In this document: positions 31,933 to 41,646 of the stretch, in pieces
How the letters are laid out: the number at the start of each line of letters is the position of its first letter
Numbering within the stretch: the first letter of the stretch is position 1
Source of the DNA: UBA5336 sp038745855
GTDB lineage: Bacteria; Pseudomonadota; Alphaproteobacteria; Caulobacterales; Hyphomonadaceae
DNA: 63,570 nt
Assembly (NCBI GenBank): GCA_038745855.1
Contig: JBCDLC010000017.1
Location: 1-63,570, forward strand
Direction of reading: 5' to 3'
Notes under the pieces: generated by a model
Told to the model about the DNA's origin: nothing
The model's input: the letters and a program-made list of their open reading frames with translations, nothing else
The model's database searches: none
Program-made: the position numbers and the translations under genes

Positions 31933-34071
31933 ATGCTCCCAGATCCGTTCATCCTTTTCATCGTCCTGGCGCCGGGTATCGCAGCGATCATTGGCGGTCT
32001 CTTGCAGAAGCAAATTGGCGATACGGGCGCGATGGTTGTGACGACCGGAACGGTCCTGACGGCAGGCTCACTCTCGCTCTACCAACTCTTCGCCTATACT
32101 TTTGCTGGACATGGCGGGGAGGCGGCGCACGGAGACAGCCATAGTCACGCCGAGGCGGCCCACCGCGCAGCGGCCCACATCATCACGCTCATGAACTGGA
32201 TTGACGTGGGTGGCTTCACCGCCGATTGGGCCATCCGTGTGGACGCATTATCCATAGTCATGATGGCCGTCATCACATCCGTGTCCGGGCTCGTTCACCT
32301 TTATTCCTGGGGCTACATGAGCGAGGATCCGCACCGCGCGCGGTTCTTCTCCTACTTGTCGCTCTTCACCTTTGCCATGCTGATGCTGGTGGTGGCGGAC
32401 AATTTCATCCAGCTTTTCTTCGGTTGGGAGGGCGTGGGGCTGGCGTCTTACCTGCTCATCGGCTTCTGGTATACGAAACGGGCGCCAAACGAGGCGTCCA
32501 TAAAGGCATTTGTGACGAACCGCGTTGGGGACTTCGGCCTCGCCCTTGGGATCATGGCGGTGTTCGTGATCTTTGGCTCGGTAGAGTTTGCGCCGGTGCT
32601 GGATGCGATCCGAAACGATGCGTTTGTGACGCCCCTGGCGATGGCCAATCCGGGGCCCGTTCGTGAAACCACGATGCAGTTCCTGAACTGGCAATTGCCG
32701 GCTCTGGAAGTGATTGGCGTGCTGTTGTTCATCGGGGCGATGGGCAAGTCCGCGCAGTTCTTCCTGCACGTCTGGTTGCCTGATGCCATGGAAGGGCCGA
32801 CGCCGGTCTCAGCGCTGATCCATGCGGCCACCATGGTGACGGCGGGAGTTTACCTCGTTTGTCTTCTGTCTCCCATTTACGAGTACACCACCGTGGCGGC
32901 GGGGATGATCACGATCATTGGAGCGGTCACCGCGCTCTATGCGGCAACTGTTGGGCTCGCCCAGAATGACATCAAGCGCGTCATCGCGTATTCGACCTGT
33001 TCTCAGCTCGGCTACATGTTCTTCGCCGCTGGGGTGGGCGCGTATGAAGCGGCGATGTTCCACCTTTTCACGCACGCTTTCTTCAAGGCGCTTTTATTCC
33101 TGGGCGCGGGATCGGTGATCCACGGCATGCACCACGAGCAAGACATGCGGCACATGGGCGGAGTCGCCCGTTTCATGCCGATCACCTATGGGGCGATGAT
33201 GATCGGAACGGTAGCGATCATCGGTCTGGGATTGCCCCATGTCTGGGGCTTTTCCGGTTTCTTCTCCAAAGACGCTATTCTCGAAAGCGCTTATGCGGCG
33301 AGCCTGACGGGCGTGGCGTTTGCCCAACTCGCCTTCTGGTTCGGTATTGTCGCTGCGCTTCTCACCAGCTTCTACTCTTGGCGCCTCGTCTACATGACCT
33401 TCCACGGCCCTTACACCGGCGCCCACAATCTCCACGGACATCATGATGATCATGGCCATGGGGACGATCACCATGCGCCCGGTGATCCACATGAGTCACC
33501 TGTTGTGATGCTCATCCCATTAATTCTATTGAGCATCGGAGCAGTGGCGGCCGGCTGGACATTCTATGACCCGATGTTCCATCACGGCGAGGGCTTCTGG
33601 CGCGATGCGATCTACAGGGCGTCCGACAATCATGTGATCCACGACATCGATAAAGTGCTGAAGAAAAATCCAGAGTATGAATGGGTATTTTGGGCCCCGT
33701 TGGTCGTAACCGTGATCGGCTTCACGATCGCGACGTTCACCTATCTCTTCAACCGAGGGGTCGGTAAACGGATCGCGGAGTCTGGCGGCCCACTACACAG
33801 CCTGTTTTCGAATAAGTGGTACTTCGACGAAATCTATCAGGCGACCCTGATCCGGGGTTCAGCGTTGCTCGGCGATGTATTCTGGAAAACGGGTGACCAG
33901 CGGATCATCGATGGTACTGGGCCGAATGGCATTGCCGCATTGACGCAGTGGAGCGCGCGCAGACTGTCTGCCTTGCATACCGGTTATCTCTACCACTACG
34001 CCTTCGTTATCATCGGCGCAGCGCTTGTATTCGGAGCCGTCCTCTATTGGCAGTCCGGGGGCTTTACCTGA
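31933..34071 (+). CDS. nuoL: NADH-quinone oxidoreductase subunit L
   Basis: This is a 712-residue antiporter-like subunit (ND5 type) with about 16 helices, including FFGWEGVGLASYLLIGFWY and WLPDAMEGPTPVSALIHAATMVTAGVYL. It carries the distal proton channel and lateral helix. Two loops are unusually His-rich: about residues 60-82 (six His) and about 498-523 (about ten His, with many Asp). They may bind metal or simply be low complexity. The stop overlaps nuoM (TGATG). Confidence 0.97.
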   Translation: MLPDPFILFIVLAPGIAAIIGGLLQKQIGDTGAMVVTTGTVLTAGSLSLYQLFAYTFAGHGGEAAHGDSHSHAEAAHRAAAHIITLMNWIDVGGFTADWAIRVDALSIVMMAVITSVSGLVHLYSWGYMSEDPHRARFFSYLSLFTFAMLMLVVADNFIQLFFGWEGVGLASYLLIGFWYTKRAPNEASIKAFVTNRVGDFGLALGIMAVFVIFGSVEFAPVLDAIRNDAFVTPLAMANPGPVRETTMQFLNWQLPALEVIGVLLFIGAMGKSAQFFLHVWLPDAMEGPTPVSALIHAATMVTAGVYLVCLLSPIYEYTTVAAGMITIIGAVTALYAATVGLAQNDIKRVIAYSTCSQLGYMFFAAGVGAYEAAMFHLFTHAFFKALLFLGAGSVIHGMHHEQDMRHMGGVARFMPITYGAMMIGTVAIIGLGLPHVWGFSGFFSKDAILESAYAASLTGVAFAQLAFWFGIVAALLTSFYSWRLVYMTFHGPYTGAHNLHGHHDDHGHGDDHHAPGDPHESPVVMLIPLILLSIGAVAAGWTFYDPMFHHGEGFWRDAIYRASDNHVIHDIDKVLKKNPEYEWVFWAPLVVTVIGFTIATFTYLFNRGVGKRIAESGGPLHSLFSNKWYFDEIYQATLIRGSALLGDVFWKTGDQRIIDGTGPNGIAALTQWSARRLSALHTGYLYHYAFVIIGAALVFGAVLYWQSGGFT

Positions 34072-35564
34072 TGGACGGCTTTCCGATTCTGACCGTAACC
34101 ATGCTGCTGCCGCTGGCGGGCGCTTTGTTGGTCCTGCTTGTTCGGGCGGCGGCACCGGTGTCTGGGACCGAGGAAGACGGCAACAAGGCGATCACGGCCG
34201 GGCTGATCATTTCTATCGCAACGTTTGTGGCATCGCTCGCTGCGCTCTGGGTTTTCGATCCCGCGGCCTCCGGCTACCAGTTACAGGAAGAGCTGATCTG
34301 GTACGGCGGGATCAAGTACAAGCTCGGCGTCGATGGGCTGTCGGTTTCCCTCATCGTCTTGACGACGCTGCTCATGCCCTTCTGCTTCATTGCGAGCTAT
34401 GGCTCGGTGAAGATGCGGGTCACCGAGTATGTGATCGCGTTCCTGATGCTTGAAACGTTCATGATCGGAGTATTCTGCGCGCTCGATCTGGTGCTTTTCT
34501 ATATTTTCTTCGAAGCGGGCCTCATTCCGATGTTCATCATCATCGGGGTCTGGGGCGGGCAGAACCGGATCTACGCGTCATTCAAGTTCTTTCTCTACAC
34601 GCTGCTTGGCTCGCTCTTCATGCTGGCGGCAGTGGTCTACATGTACCAGCAAGTCGGCACGTCTGACATAGAGGCTCTGGAGGCGGCATCCTTCTCGCCA
34701 GGCGCCCAGACATGGCTGTGGCTCGCGTTCTTTGCGTCATTTGCCGTCAAGCTTCCTATGTGGCCGGTCCACACCTGGCTTCCGGATGCCCACGTGCAGG
34801 CGCCCACCGCCGGCTCAGTCATCCTTGCTGGCATCCTGCTGAAGATGGGAGGTTACGGATTTCTGCGCTTCTCGCTGCCCATGTTCCCCGATGCGAGCGT
34901 GTTCTTCCAACCGTTCGTCTTCGTGCTGTCAGTGATTGCCATCGTGTACGCGTCCCTCGTGGCCTGGCGACAAACCGACATGAAGAAGCTGGTGGCCTAT
35001 TCGTCGGTGGCCCATATGGGCTTTGTCACGCTCGGGCTGTTCTCGTTCACTGAAGTGGGAATACAAGGCGCGATCTTTCAGATGCTCTCCCACGGCCTGA
35101 TTTCAGGTGCACTGTTCCTCATTGTCGGCGTTGTATACGACCGCGCGCACACCCGCGAGATTGCAGCCTACGGCGGATTGGTGAACCGAATGCCGGTCTA
35201 TGCGGTGCTATTCATGTTGTTCACCATGGCCAATGTCGGACTGCCTGGAACATCTGGATTTGTTGGCGAGATCCTCACCATGGTTGGCGCGTTCAATGCC
35301 AGCACCTGGGCAGCCTTTGGCGCAGCGCTCGGTGTCATCTTTTCGGCCGTTTATATGCTGACCCTCTACAGGGAAACGGTCTTCGGCGAGCTCAACACTG
35401 ATAATCCTGCGCTCGCGACCATCACGGATGTGAACATGAAGGAGCTCGTCTGCCTCGTGCCACTTGCCATGGGCGTACTGCTGTTGGGCGTCAAACCGGG
35501 GCTTGTCTTCGACTTGACGGAAGGCTCGGCCATACGGGTCATCGCAATGATGACGGGAGGTTAG
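34071..35564 (+). CDS. nuoM: NADH-quinone oxidoreductase subunit M
   Basis: This is a 497-residue antiporter-like subunit (ND4 type). FYIFFEAGLIPMFIIIGVWGG and WLPDAHVQAPTAGSVILAGILLKMGGYG hold the key Glu and Lys of the proton channel. ATG at 34071 overlaps the nuoL stop and is followed by a normal ND4 N-terminus. The frame reaching back to 33948 lies inside nuoL and is rejected. Confidence 0.97.
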   Translation: MDGFPILTVTMLLPLAGALLVLLVRAAAPVSGTEEDGNKAITAGLIISIATFVASLAALWVFDPAASGYQLQEELIWYGGIKYKLGVDGLSVSLIVLTTLLMPFCFIASYGSVKMRVTEYVIAFLMLETFMIGVFCALDLVLFYIFFEAGLIPMFIIIGVWGGQNRIYASFKFFLYTLLGSLFMLAAVVYMYQQVGTSDIEALEAASFSPGAQTWLWLAFFASFAVKLPMWPVHTWLPDAHVQAPTAGSVILAGILLKMGGYGFLRFSLPMFPDASVFFQPFVFVLSVIAIVYASLVAWRQTDMKKLVAYSSVAHMGFVTLGLFSFTEVGIQGAIFQMLSHGLISGALFLIVGVVYDRAHTREIAAYGGLVNRMPVYAVLFMLFTMANVGLPGTSGFVGEILTMVGAFNASTWAAFGAALGVIFSAVYMLTLYRETVFGELNTDNPALATITDVNMKELVCLVPLAMGVLLLGVKPGLVFDLTEGSAIRVIAMMTGG

Positions 35565-35567
35565 GGG

Positions 35568-36995
35568 ATGCTCGACTGGGCCGGTATGGCCGAAATTGCG
35601 GCCCCGGAGTTGTGGCTTGCGGCGACTGCGCTCATCGGAGTGCTGTTGGGTGCGGCCTTGAAGGACGCGTTCAATCGATTAGCCTTCAAGTTTGCGTCCG
35701 TGGCGCTTTTGATTGCGTCGTACCTCGCTTTTCAAAGTTTCGAGGGAGGGACCACGTTTAACGGGCTTTACCAGACCAGCGCGTTTGTCAGCTTCGCCAA
35801 GATCGCAAGCTTTGCATTAGCGGCTGTTGCGCTCTGGAATGCGGAGGGCTTCCTGGAAAGACATGAGACCATTCGGTACGAGTTCGCGCTTCTCATGATC
35901 TTTGCCTGCCTTGGCATGGGCATCACGCTCTCGGCGGCGGACTTGATGACACTCTATCTGGGCATCGAAACGCTGAGCCTTTCGTCCTATGTGCTCGCAT
36001 CGTTCCACAGGGATGTGCCGCGGTCTGCTGAAGCGGGGCTCAAATACTTCGTGCTTGGTGCCCTCGCTTCGGGAATGCTGCTTTACGGAGCGTCGTTGGT
36101 CTATGGCTTTACAGGATCGACCTTGTTTGTTGAGATCGCGGCAGCGGAGGTGAGCTTTGGCTACCTCTTCGGCATGGTTCTCATGATCACTGGCCTCGCA
36201 TTCAAGGTCTCGGCGGCGCCGATGCATGTCTGGACTCCTGATGTATACGAGGGATCACCAACACCGGTCGTTGCATTCTTCGCCGCCGCCCCGAAGTTCG
36301 CCATGATCGTCGTGTTCGCAAACATCATGTTCACGGTTTACGGGCGCATGATCGAGGATTGGCAGCTTATCCTGTCAATCATCGCTGGAGCGTCCATGTT
36401 GGTCGGCTCCGTTGGCGCACTCTCGCAAACGAACATCAAGCGCCTGCTCGGGTATTCGTCGATTGCAAATATGGGGTACGCCCTGATCCCGGTTGCGGCG
36501 GGGGGCGACCTTGGTGCGCCGGCAATCCTTGTCTTCATGACCATCTATACCGTTGGAGCCGTGGGACTGTTCGCCGGTGTTTTAACGATGCGCCGCCGCG
36601 GCGGTATGGTCGAAGATATTCAGGAACTGTCTGGCCTTATCCGCACGCAACCCGCCATTGCGCTTGCCCTGACGGCGATCATTTTTTCGATCGCGGGAAT
36701 TCCGCCCTTGGCTGGTTTCTTCGGTAAACTCGCCGTCTTCGAAGCGGCCATGTCGGCAGAGCTCATTCCACTGGTTGTCGTACTGGTGCTCTCATCGGTG
36801 ATTTCACTCGGCTACTATCTCCGCCTTGTTGTCATCATGTGGGTGGAGGAACCCCGAGAACGGTTCGAGTATACTGGGCCGAGCGTTGCGCTCACTGTTG
36901 TCGGCACCGGACTAATGTCATCAGTGGTACTCGTACTCGGGATCGGCGTGCTTGATGGGTGGGCAAGACTGGCCGCCACGGGCCTTGTCCCTTGA
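35568..36995 (+). CDS. nuoN: NADH-quinone oxidoreductase subunit N
   Basis: This is a 475-residue antiporter-like subunit (ND2 type) with LYLGIETLSLSSYVLASF and HVWTPDVYEGSPTPVVAFFAAAPK. It is the last nuo gene. All fourteen subunits A-N are present in the standard order. The stop overlaps the TTG start proposed for the biotin ligase. Confidence 0.96.
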   Translation: MLDWAGMAEIAAPELWLAATALIGVLLGAALKDAFNRLAFKFASVALLIASYLAFQSFEGGTTFNGLYQTSAFVSFAKIASFALAAVALWNAEGFLERHETIRYEFALLMIFACLGMGITLSAADLMTLYLGIETLSLSSYVLASFHRDVPRSAEAGLKYFVLGALASGMLLYGASLVYGFTGSTLFVEIAAAEVSFGYLFGMVLMITGLAFKVSAAPMHVWTPDVYEGSPTPVVAFFAAAPKFAMIVVFANIMFTVYGRMIEDWQLILSIIAGASMLVGSVGALSQTNIKRLLGYSSIANMGYALIPVAAGGDLGAPAILVFMTIYTVGAVGLFAGVLTMRRRGGMVEDIQELSGLIRTQPAIALALTAIIFSIAGIPPLAGFFGKLAVFEAAMSAELIPLVVVLVLSSVISLGYYLRLVVIMWVEEPRERFEYTGPSVALTVVGTGLMSSVVLVLGIGVLDGWARLAATGLVP

Positions 36996-37768
36996 ACAGC
37001 GGTATTCCCAGAATTGACGGCAAAGGGGATCGCACCTGGCCGATCCGCGTCTTCGCAACGCTCGACAGCACGAACGAGGCGGCGAAAGAGGCTGCGCTTG
37101 GGGGAGATTTCGGTCCATGTTGGTACCGGGCGGAAACCCAGACATCCGGCCGAGGGCGTCAAGGCCGGTCATGGGCATCGCCGCCTGGCAATCTTTATGC
37201 ATCCGCACTGTTCTCGATTCACGACGGCCATGATGCGGTTCTGTCGATCCCTTTCGTGGCCGCCCTGGCGGTTGCCGAAACAACCGAACGGCTTGTGCCA
37301 GGGAGTGAGCCAAAGCTCAAATGGCCAAACGATGTCAGGCTTTCCGGGCGGAAGATCTCTGGGATTCTGGCTGAAACCGGCGCATGCGCAGGGACGATTT
37401 GGGTCGTCGTCGGGATCGGTATAAACGTGACCAACGTGCCCGATGGAATAGACCAGGCGGCAACGTCTGTGGCGTCCGAGCGTGGTGATGGTCTAATCGA
37501 TGCCGCCGCAGCGATGGAAGTCTTGGCTGCAAGATTCGCCGAACGATTGTCAGAAGCGCGTGCAGGATTTTCGGCGATTCGGTCGGCATGGCTGGAAAGA
37601 GCCGATGGCCTCGGTGGGAGCATACGCGTTCGGGCCGGGCAAGGCGATCAGTACGAAACCGGCGTCTTCGAAGACATGGCAGAAGACGGCAGCCTGATCC
37701 TTCGATTGCCCGACGGATCACGTCGCCCCATAAGAGCGGGCGATGTGGAATTGGTGAGAAGGGCCTGA
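36992..37768 (+). CDS. birA: biotin--[acetyl-CoA-carboxylase] ligase (no DNA-binding domain)
   Basis: This is a 258-residue class I biotin protein ligase. It contains LDSTNEAAKE, the biotinyl-AMP loop SGRGRQGRSWASPPGNLYAS, KWPNDV and KISGIL. It lacks the N-terminal helix-turn-helix of E. coli BirA, so it should not repress transcription. TTG at 36992 overlaps the nuoN stop and fits the family N-terminus. GTG at 36959 is the alternative, with an odd extra 11 residues. Clients in this window include the methylcrotonyl-CoA carboxylase alpha subunit. Confidence 0.9.
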   Translation: MNSGIPRIDGKGDRTWPIRVFATLDSTNEAAKEAALGGDFGPCWYRAETQTSGRGRQGRSWASPPGNLYASALFSIHDGHDAVLSIPFVAALAVAETTERLVPGSEPKLKWPNDVRLSGRKISGILAETGACAGTIWVVVGIGINVTNVPDGIDQAATSVASERGDGLIDAAAAMEVLAARFAERLSEARAGFSAIRSAWLERADGLGGSIRVRAGQGDQYETGVFEDMAEDGSLILRLPDGSRRPIRAGDVELVRRA

Positions 37769-37771
37769 GCC

Positions 37772-38554
37772 ATGTTGATGGCGATAGATGTTGGCAACAC
37801 CAATACGGTCTTTGCCATCCACGACGGGACCGAGTGGGTCGCCCAATGGCGCTCCCACACCGATCCGACGCGTACCGCCGATGACTATGCAGTCTGGCTG
37901 AACCAGATGTGCCACATGGAGGACATTCCGTTCAGTCAGATTGCAGGATGTGTAATTTCCACAGTGGTGCCCCAGGCCCAATTCAACTTTCGCAACCTGG
38001 CGAGGCGATACCTCAATGTTGAACCCATGTTCGTGGGCGACCCGGAAATCGATCTCGGTGTGGACGTTCGTATTGCCAGGCCGGAGCAGGCCGGCGCCGA
38101 TAGGGTTGTGAATGCGGTCGGCGCGCATGCGGTTTATGATGGGGCACTGATCGTCGTCGACAGCGGAACGGCAACCACATTCGATGTTGTCGCAGAGGAT
38201 GGCGGCTTCGAGGGCGGAATCATCAGTCCAGGGATAAACCTCTCCTTGAAAGCCCTGCACGACGCGGCTGCCAGTTTACCGCGGATCGCTATCCAGCAGC
38301 CACCCCAGGTCATTGGTCAGGACACTGTGAGTGCCATGCAATCGGGGATCTTCCTTGGTTATGTCGAGCTGATTGACGGGCTTATTCGCCGTATCCGGGC
38401 TGAGTACGGCAAGTCGATGACAGCGATTGGCACCGGCGGTGTGGCGTCGCTCTATGATGGCTTCAGCCGGGAAATCGAGATCTACGATCCGGATGTGACC
38501 ATTCGCGGCCTGTTGGAAGTCTATCGGCGCAATACATCTCCGCCCGATGAATGA
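37772..38554 (+). CDS. coaX: type III pantothenate kinase
   Basis: This is a 260-residue kinase of the acetate/sugar kinase fold with AIDVGNTNTVFAI near the N-terminus, GADRVVNAVGA, and VDSGTATTFDVV. It catalyses the first step of CoA synthesis from pantothenate and ATP, and needs a monovalent cation in this family. ATG at 37778 is an alternative start 6 bases later. The gene overlaps RNase J by 8 bases. Confidence 0.95.
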   Translation: MLMAIDVGNTNTVFAIHDGTEWVAQWRSHTDPTRTADDYAVWLNQMCHMEDIPFSQIAGCVISTVVPQAQFNFRNLARRYLNVEPMFVGDPEIDLGVDVRIARPEQAGADRVVNAVGAHAVYDGALIVVDSGTATTFDVVAEDGGFEGGIISPGINLSLKALHDAAASLPRIAIQQPPQVIGQDTVSAMQSGIFLGYVELIDGLIRRIRAEYGKSMTAIGTGGVASLYDGFSREIEIYDPDVTIRGLLEVYRRNTSPPDE

Positions 38555-40232
38555 CACGCGCTCTGAGCCCGAACTCGTTTTCCTACCCTTGGGAGGATGC
38601 GAAGAAATCGGCATGAACCTGTACGCCTATGGCTATGGACCACCGGAAGACCGGCGGTGGATCGTGGTTGATGTCGGTGTCACGTTTGGAGACGAAACCA
38701 CGCCTGGGATCGATCTGATCTGCGCGGATCCTGAGTATCTCGTCGGGGAGTCAATTGAAGCGATCTTCCTGACCCACGCCCATGAAGACCATATCGGAGC
38801 CGCAGGGTTGCTTTACCCCCGGCTCAAGACGTCGGCGGCCATTTACGCGACGCCTTTTACCGCAGAGTTGGTCCGTCGGAAGCTACGTGAGCGCGGCGTT
38901 GATGACGAGACCGTGCTGAAAGAGATCCCGCTCGGCTCCACAGTCAACGCCGGTCCGTTCTCAGTCGAATATATCCGGCTAACCCACTCAGTTCCCGAGC
39001 CGAATGCGTTGGCCATCGAGACGCCCCTCGGGACACTGCTACACACCGGTGACTGGAAGATTGATCCCGAGCCCGGCATAGGAGATCCCCTAGATATCGA
39101 TCGGCTCACCGCCCTCGGCGATGGGGGCGTGTTGGCGATGATCTGTGACAGCACGAATGTGTTCGAAGACGGAGAGGCAGGCTCTGAAGCCACGGTGCGG
39201 GTGGCCCTTGAAAAAGTCATTGCGAAGCAATCTGGCCGGGTTGCCGTCACAACGTTTGCCTCCAACGTGGCAAGGGTGAAGAGCGTCATTGACGCGGGCG
39301 TTGCGTGCGGCCGCAGCATATGCCTCGTTGGCCGTTCCATGCATCGCATCACGGACGCTGCGAAACACGTGGGCATAATGGATTCCGACCTGACATTTCT
39401 TGATGAGGAGGAGGCCGGTTATCTGCCACCGGAGAACATTCTTTATGTGTGCACCGGAAGCCAGGGCGAGCCTCGAGCGGCGCTGACCCGCATTGCCAGG
39501 GACGATCATCGCCATGTCTCGCTCAGCGCAGGCGACACGGTGATCTTCTCGTCCCGCGTGATCCCAGGGAACGAGCGCGGGATCCATGACCTGATGAACA
39601 CGTTCGCCGACAAGGGCGTACAAGTGATCACCGACCGCATGTGCGCTGAGCCGATCCACGTCTCTGGTCACCCATGCCGGGATGAATTGACTCGAATGTA
39701 TGGCTGGATCCGTCCGCAGGTCGCGATTCCCGTTCATGGTGAACGGCGCCACACCTTGGAACATGCGCGATTTGCAGCCAGCCTTCAGGTGCCTGCGCGC
39801 GTTGTCCCGAAGAATGGAGAGCTTGTTCGTTTGACGCCAGGCGAGCCAGAAATCATCGACGAGGTGCCAAAAGGGCGGCTGATGCTCGACGGCATCCATC
39901 TTGTTCCCGACCATTCCGGCGCCATGACAGAACGGGGCCGCTTGTCAGCCTACGGATATCTCCATGTTTCCGTTGCCATCGATGAGAACGATAGGGTCGT
40001 GGACGGCCCGTTGGTGACAGCACGGGGGCTGTCGGAGAAAGACGGACGATTGGCTAACGAGTCCATCGACGATCTCGAAGAGGCCGGAGAAGAGGCCCTG
40101 TCGAAGATGAAGCGCAAAGACCTCGATAATGATGAAGCAGTAGAACGCGCGCTGGGCCGTGCTGTTCGCCGCGCAGCCGAGCGCGTATTTGGCAGGAAGC
40201 CCATCGTCGATGTGACGATTTTGCGGAGCTAG
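38547..40232 (+). CDS. rnj: ribonuclease J
   Basis: This is a 561-residue metallo-beta-lactamase/beta-CASP ribonuclease. The zinc motif HAHEDH spans 77-82. LHTGDWKIDP, CDSTN and the beta-CASP segment (FASNVARVKSVIDAG) follow, and the late VHGERRHTLEHA supplies further ligands. It processes rRNA and degrades mRNA 5'-to-3' or endonucleolytically. The length matches alphaproteobacterial RNase J. Confidence 0.95.
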   Translation: MNDTRSEPELVFLPLGGCEEIGMNLYAYGYGPPEDRRWIVVDVGVTFGDETTPGIDLICADPEYLVGESIEAIFLTHAHEDHIGAAGLLYPRLKTSAAIYATPFTAELVRRKLRERGVDDETVLKEIPLGSTVNAGPFSVEYIRLTHSVPEPNALAIETPLGTLLHTGDWKIDPEPGIGDPLDIDRLTALGDGGVLAMICDSTNVFEDGEAGSEATVRVALEKVIAKQSGRVAVTTFASNVARVKSVIDAGVACGRSICLVGRSMHRITDAAKHVGIMDSDLTFLDEEEAGYLPPENILYVCTGSQGEPRAALTRIARDDHRHVSLSAGDTVIFSSRVIPGNERGIHDLMNTFADKGVQVITDRMCAEPIHVSGHPCRDELTRMYGWIRPQVAIPVHGERRHTLEHARFAASLQVPARVVPKNGELVRLTPGEPEIIDEVPKGRLMLDGIHLVPDHSGAMTERGRLSAYGYLHVSVAIDENDRVVDGPLVTARGLSEKDGRLANESIDDLEEAGEEALSKMKRKDLDNDEAVERALGRAVRRAAERVFGRKPIVDVTILRS

Positions 40233-40263
40233 GCTTTGTGGAGCGACAGGGAGAGAGCAAGCT

Positions 40264-40692
40264 ATGAGTGCATTCCAGATCGGACCGTTGAACCACGTCG
40301 GCGTCGCCGTTCCCGATATCGAGGAAGCGATTCAGATATACCGCACCCTGTACGGCGCAACCGACATCACCACACCCTTCGACATGCCTGAGCAGGGCGT
40401 GAAGGTGTGCTTTGTGAACTTGCCGAATTCCCAGATCGAACTCATCGAGCCGTTGAATGAGGACAGCCCGATCCATAATTTCATCCAGAAGAATCCCAGA
40501 GGTGGTCAGCACCATGTCTGCTTCGAGGTCGCTGATATTCATGAGGCCGTCGACGAGATGGGTAAGCGAGGGGCGAGCGTTCTTGGCAAGCCCCGGATCG
40601 GCGCCCACGGGACGCCGATCATCTTCGTTCATCCGAAAAATTCGAATGGCGTTCTGATCGAGCTCATGGAAACGCCGAAGGGCGATCACTAG
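40264..40692 (+). CDS. mce: methylmalonyl-CoA epimerase
   Basis: This is a 142-residue VOC-fold enzyme. The metal ligands fit His11 (LNHVGVAV), His83 or His84 (GQHHVCFEV) and Glu133 (GVLIELME), with the Glu base near residue 59-62 (IELIEP). It interconverts the methylmalonyl-CoA epimers on the propionyl-CoA route to succinyl-CoA. It sits in the conserved rnj-mce-DUF1467-proS order. AGGGAGAGAGC precedes the ATG. Confidence 0.94.
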   Translation: MSAFQIGPLNHVGVAVPDIEEAIQIYRTLYGATDITTPFDMPEQGVKVCFVNLPNSQIELIEPLNEDSPIHNFIQKNPRGGQHHVCFEVADIHEAVDEMGKRGASVLGKPRIGAHGTPIIFVHPKNSNGVLIELMETPKGDH

Positions 40693-40702
40693 GCATCTAA
40701 TT

Positions 40703-40954
40703 ATGACCATCACCGGTGCCATCGTCATTTTTGTGATCACTTGGTGGCTGTGCTTCTTCATCGCCTTACCCGTCGGCATTAAGGGCGCAGTCGGGGACAG
40801 CGATGGAACAGGCGCACAGGATCCCGGCGCACCGCTTAATCCTCAGATTGGCAAAAAAGTGCGCTGGGCGACGCTTGGGGCAGTGGCTATCACAACGGCC
40901 CTTGGCGCATCGACATATATCTTTGATTTCGAGGCAATCTTCCTTCGAGGGTGA
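40703..40954 (+). CDS. DUF1467 family small membrane protein
   Basis: This is an 83-residue protein with two membrane segments (about 5-25 and 55-75) and a short acidic loop. It is recognised as the alphaproteobacterial DUF1467 family, usually found beside mce and proS. The function is unknown. Confidence 0.88.
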   Translation: MTITGAIVIFVITWWLCFFIALPVGIKGAVGDSDGTGAQDPGAPLNPQIGKKVRWATLGAVAITTALGASTYIFDFEAIFLRG

Positions 40955-40963
40955 CCCGGCGCG

Positions 40964-41476
40964 TCAAACGTTGCGCTCGCGATCCAGATCAGCACGCAGT
41001 TGATCCCCCATACGTTTGACGTAGCACTTGTAGATGTCGTCGCTCACGGTGGAGAATGCGAGCACGGCTGCGTCGGCGGTCTGCTGGTCGACCTGGTTGA
41101 GGTATCCTTTTTCGCGCTCGAAGGCCGCGATTTCCGGTTCGGCGTCAGCCAGTGCTTTGGCGAGGATCTGCCTTTCCGTCTCCAGCAACAGCGTCTCGGG
41201 TTTCATCGCGACGGTGAACATGGATTTAAGGCGCCGCTTCAGTGCGGTATGCGTTATCTCGCCATAGGCTGGGACACTCAGGAGAATGCAACCATCGGCA
41301 ACCTGCTGCGACAGCCGCTGGAATCCGGAGGGGTCCTGCTCAGCGAGTAGACGGACAAGGCGACGGTCGCCGGAGTCGCGCGCCCACGATTGAAGATCGT
41401 CGCTTTTCAGGACCTGCCGACCAATGCTCAAGCCGACGAACAGAAGGACACCGCCGATGGTCAGCCGATTGAACAT
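40964..41476 (-). CDS. hypothetical membrane-anchored protein
   Basis: This is a 170-residue protein from ATG at 41476 (MFNRLTIGG). ATG at 41512 would add 12 residues. An N-terminal membrane segment or uncleaved signal (about 5-20) is followed by a mostly helical, charged periplasmic region with a single CILL Cys and a late CYVK Cys. It is the only minus-strand gene between 21 kb and the right end of the window. It converges on the DUF1467 gene with a 9-base gap. No family is recognised. Confidence 0.75.
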   Translation of the reverse strand: MFNRLTIGGVLLFVGLSIGRQVLKSDDLQSWARDSGDRRLVRLLAEQDPSGFQRLSQQVADGCILLSVPAYGEITHTALKRRLKSMFTVAMKPETLLLETERQILAKALADAEPEIAAFEREKGYLNQVDQQTADAAVLAFSTVSDDIYKCYVKRMGDQLRADLDRERNV

Positions 41477-41646
41477 GTGATCACTTCTAAAAATACTGTT
41501 TCTCCATCGCATGATCTGCTTAAAACGGGCTTAGGATGCGTCGGACAATTGGTGGGTGGCGACCACAAAACCGCCTCAGACTTGCTTAAGCGGTTCCACC
41601 GCGCTTAACCCTCTCAGCCCAACCATCATCCTGCGAAAGACTTCCC

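Noticed and set aside
40264..40692. glyoxalase I for the VOC protein after RNase J
   Set aside because: The length, the HHV segment, the base Glu and the conserved gene context fit methylmalonyl-CoA epimerase.
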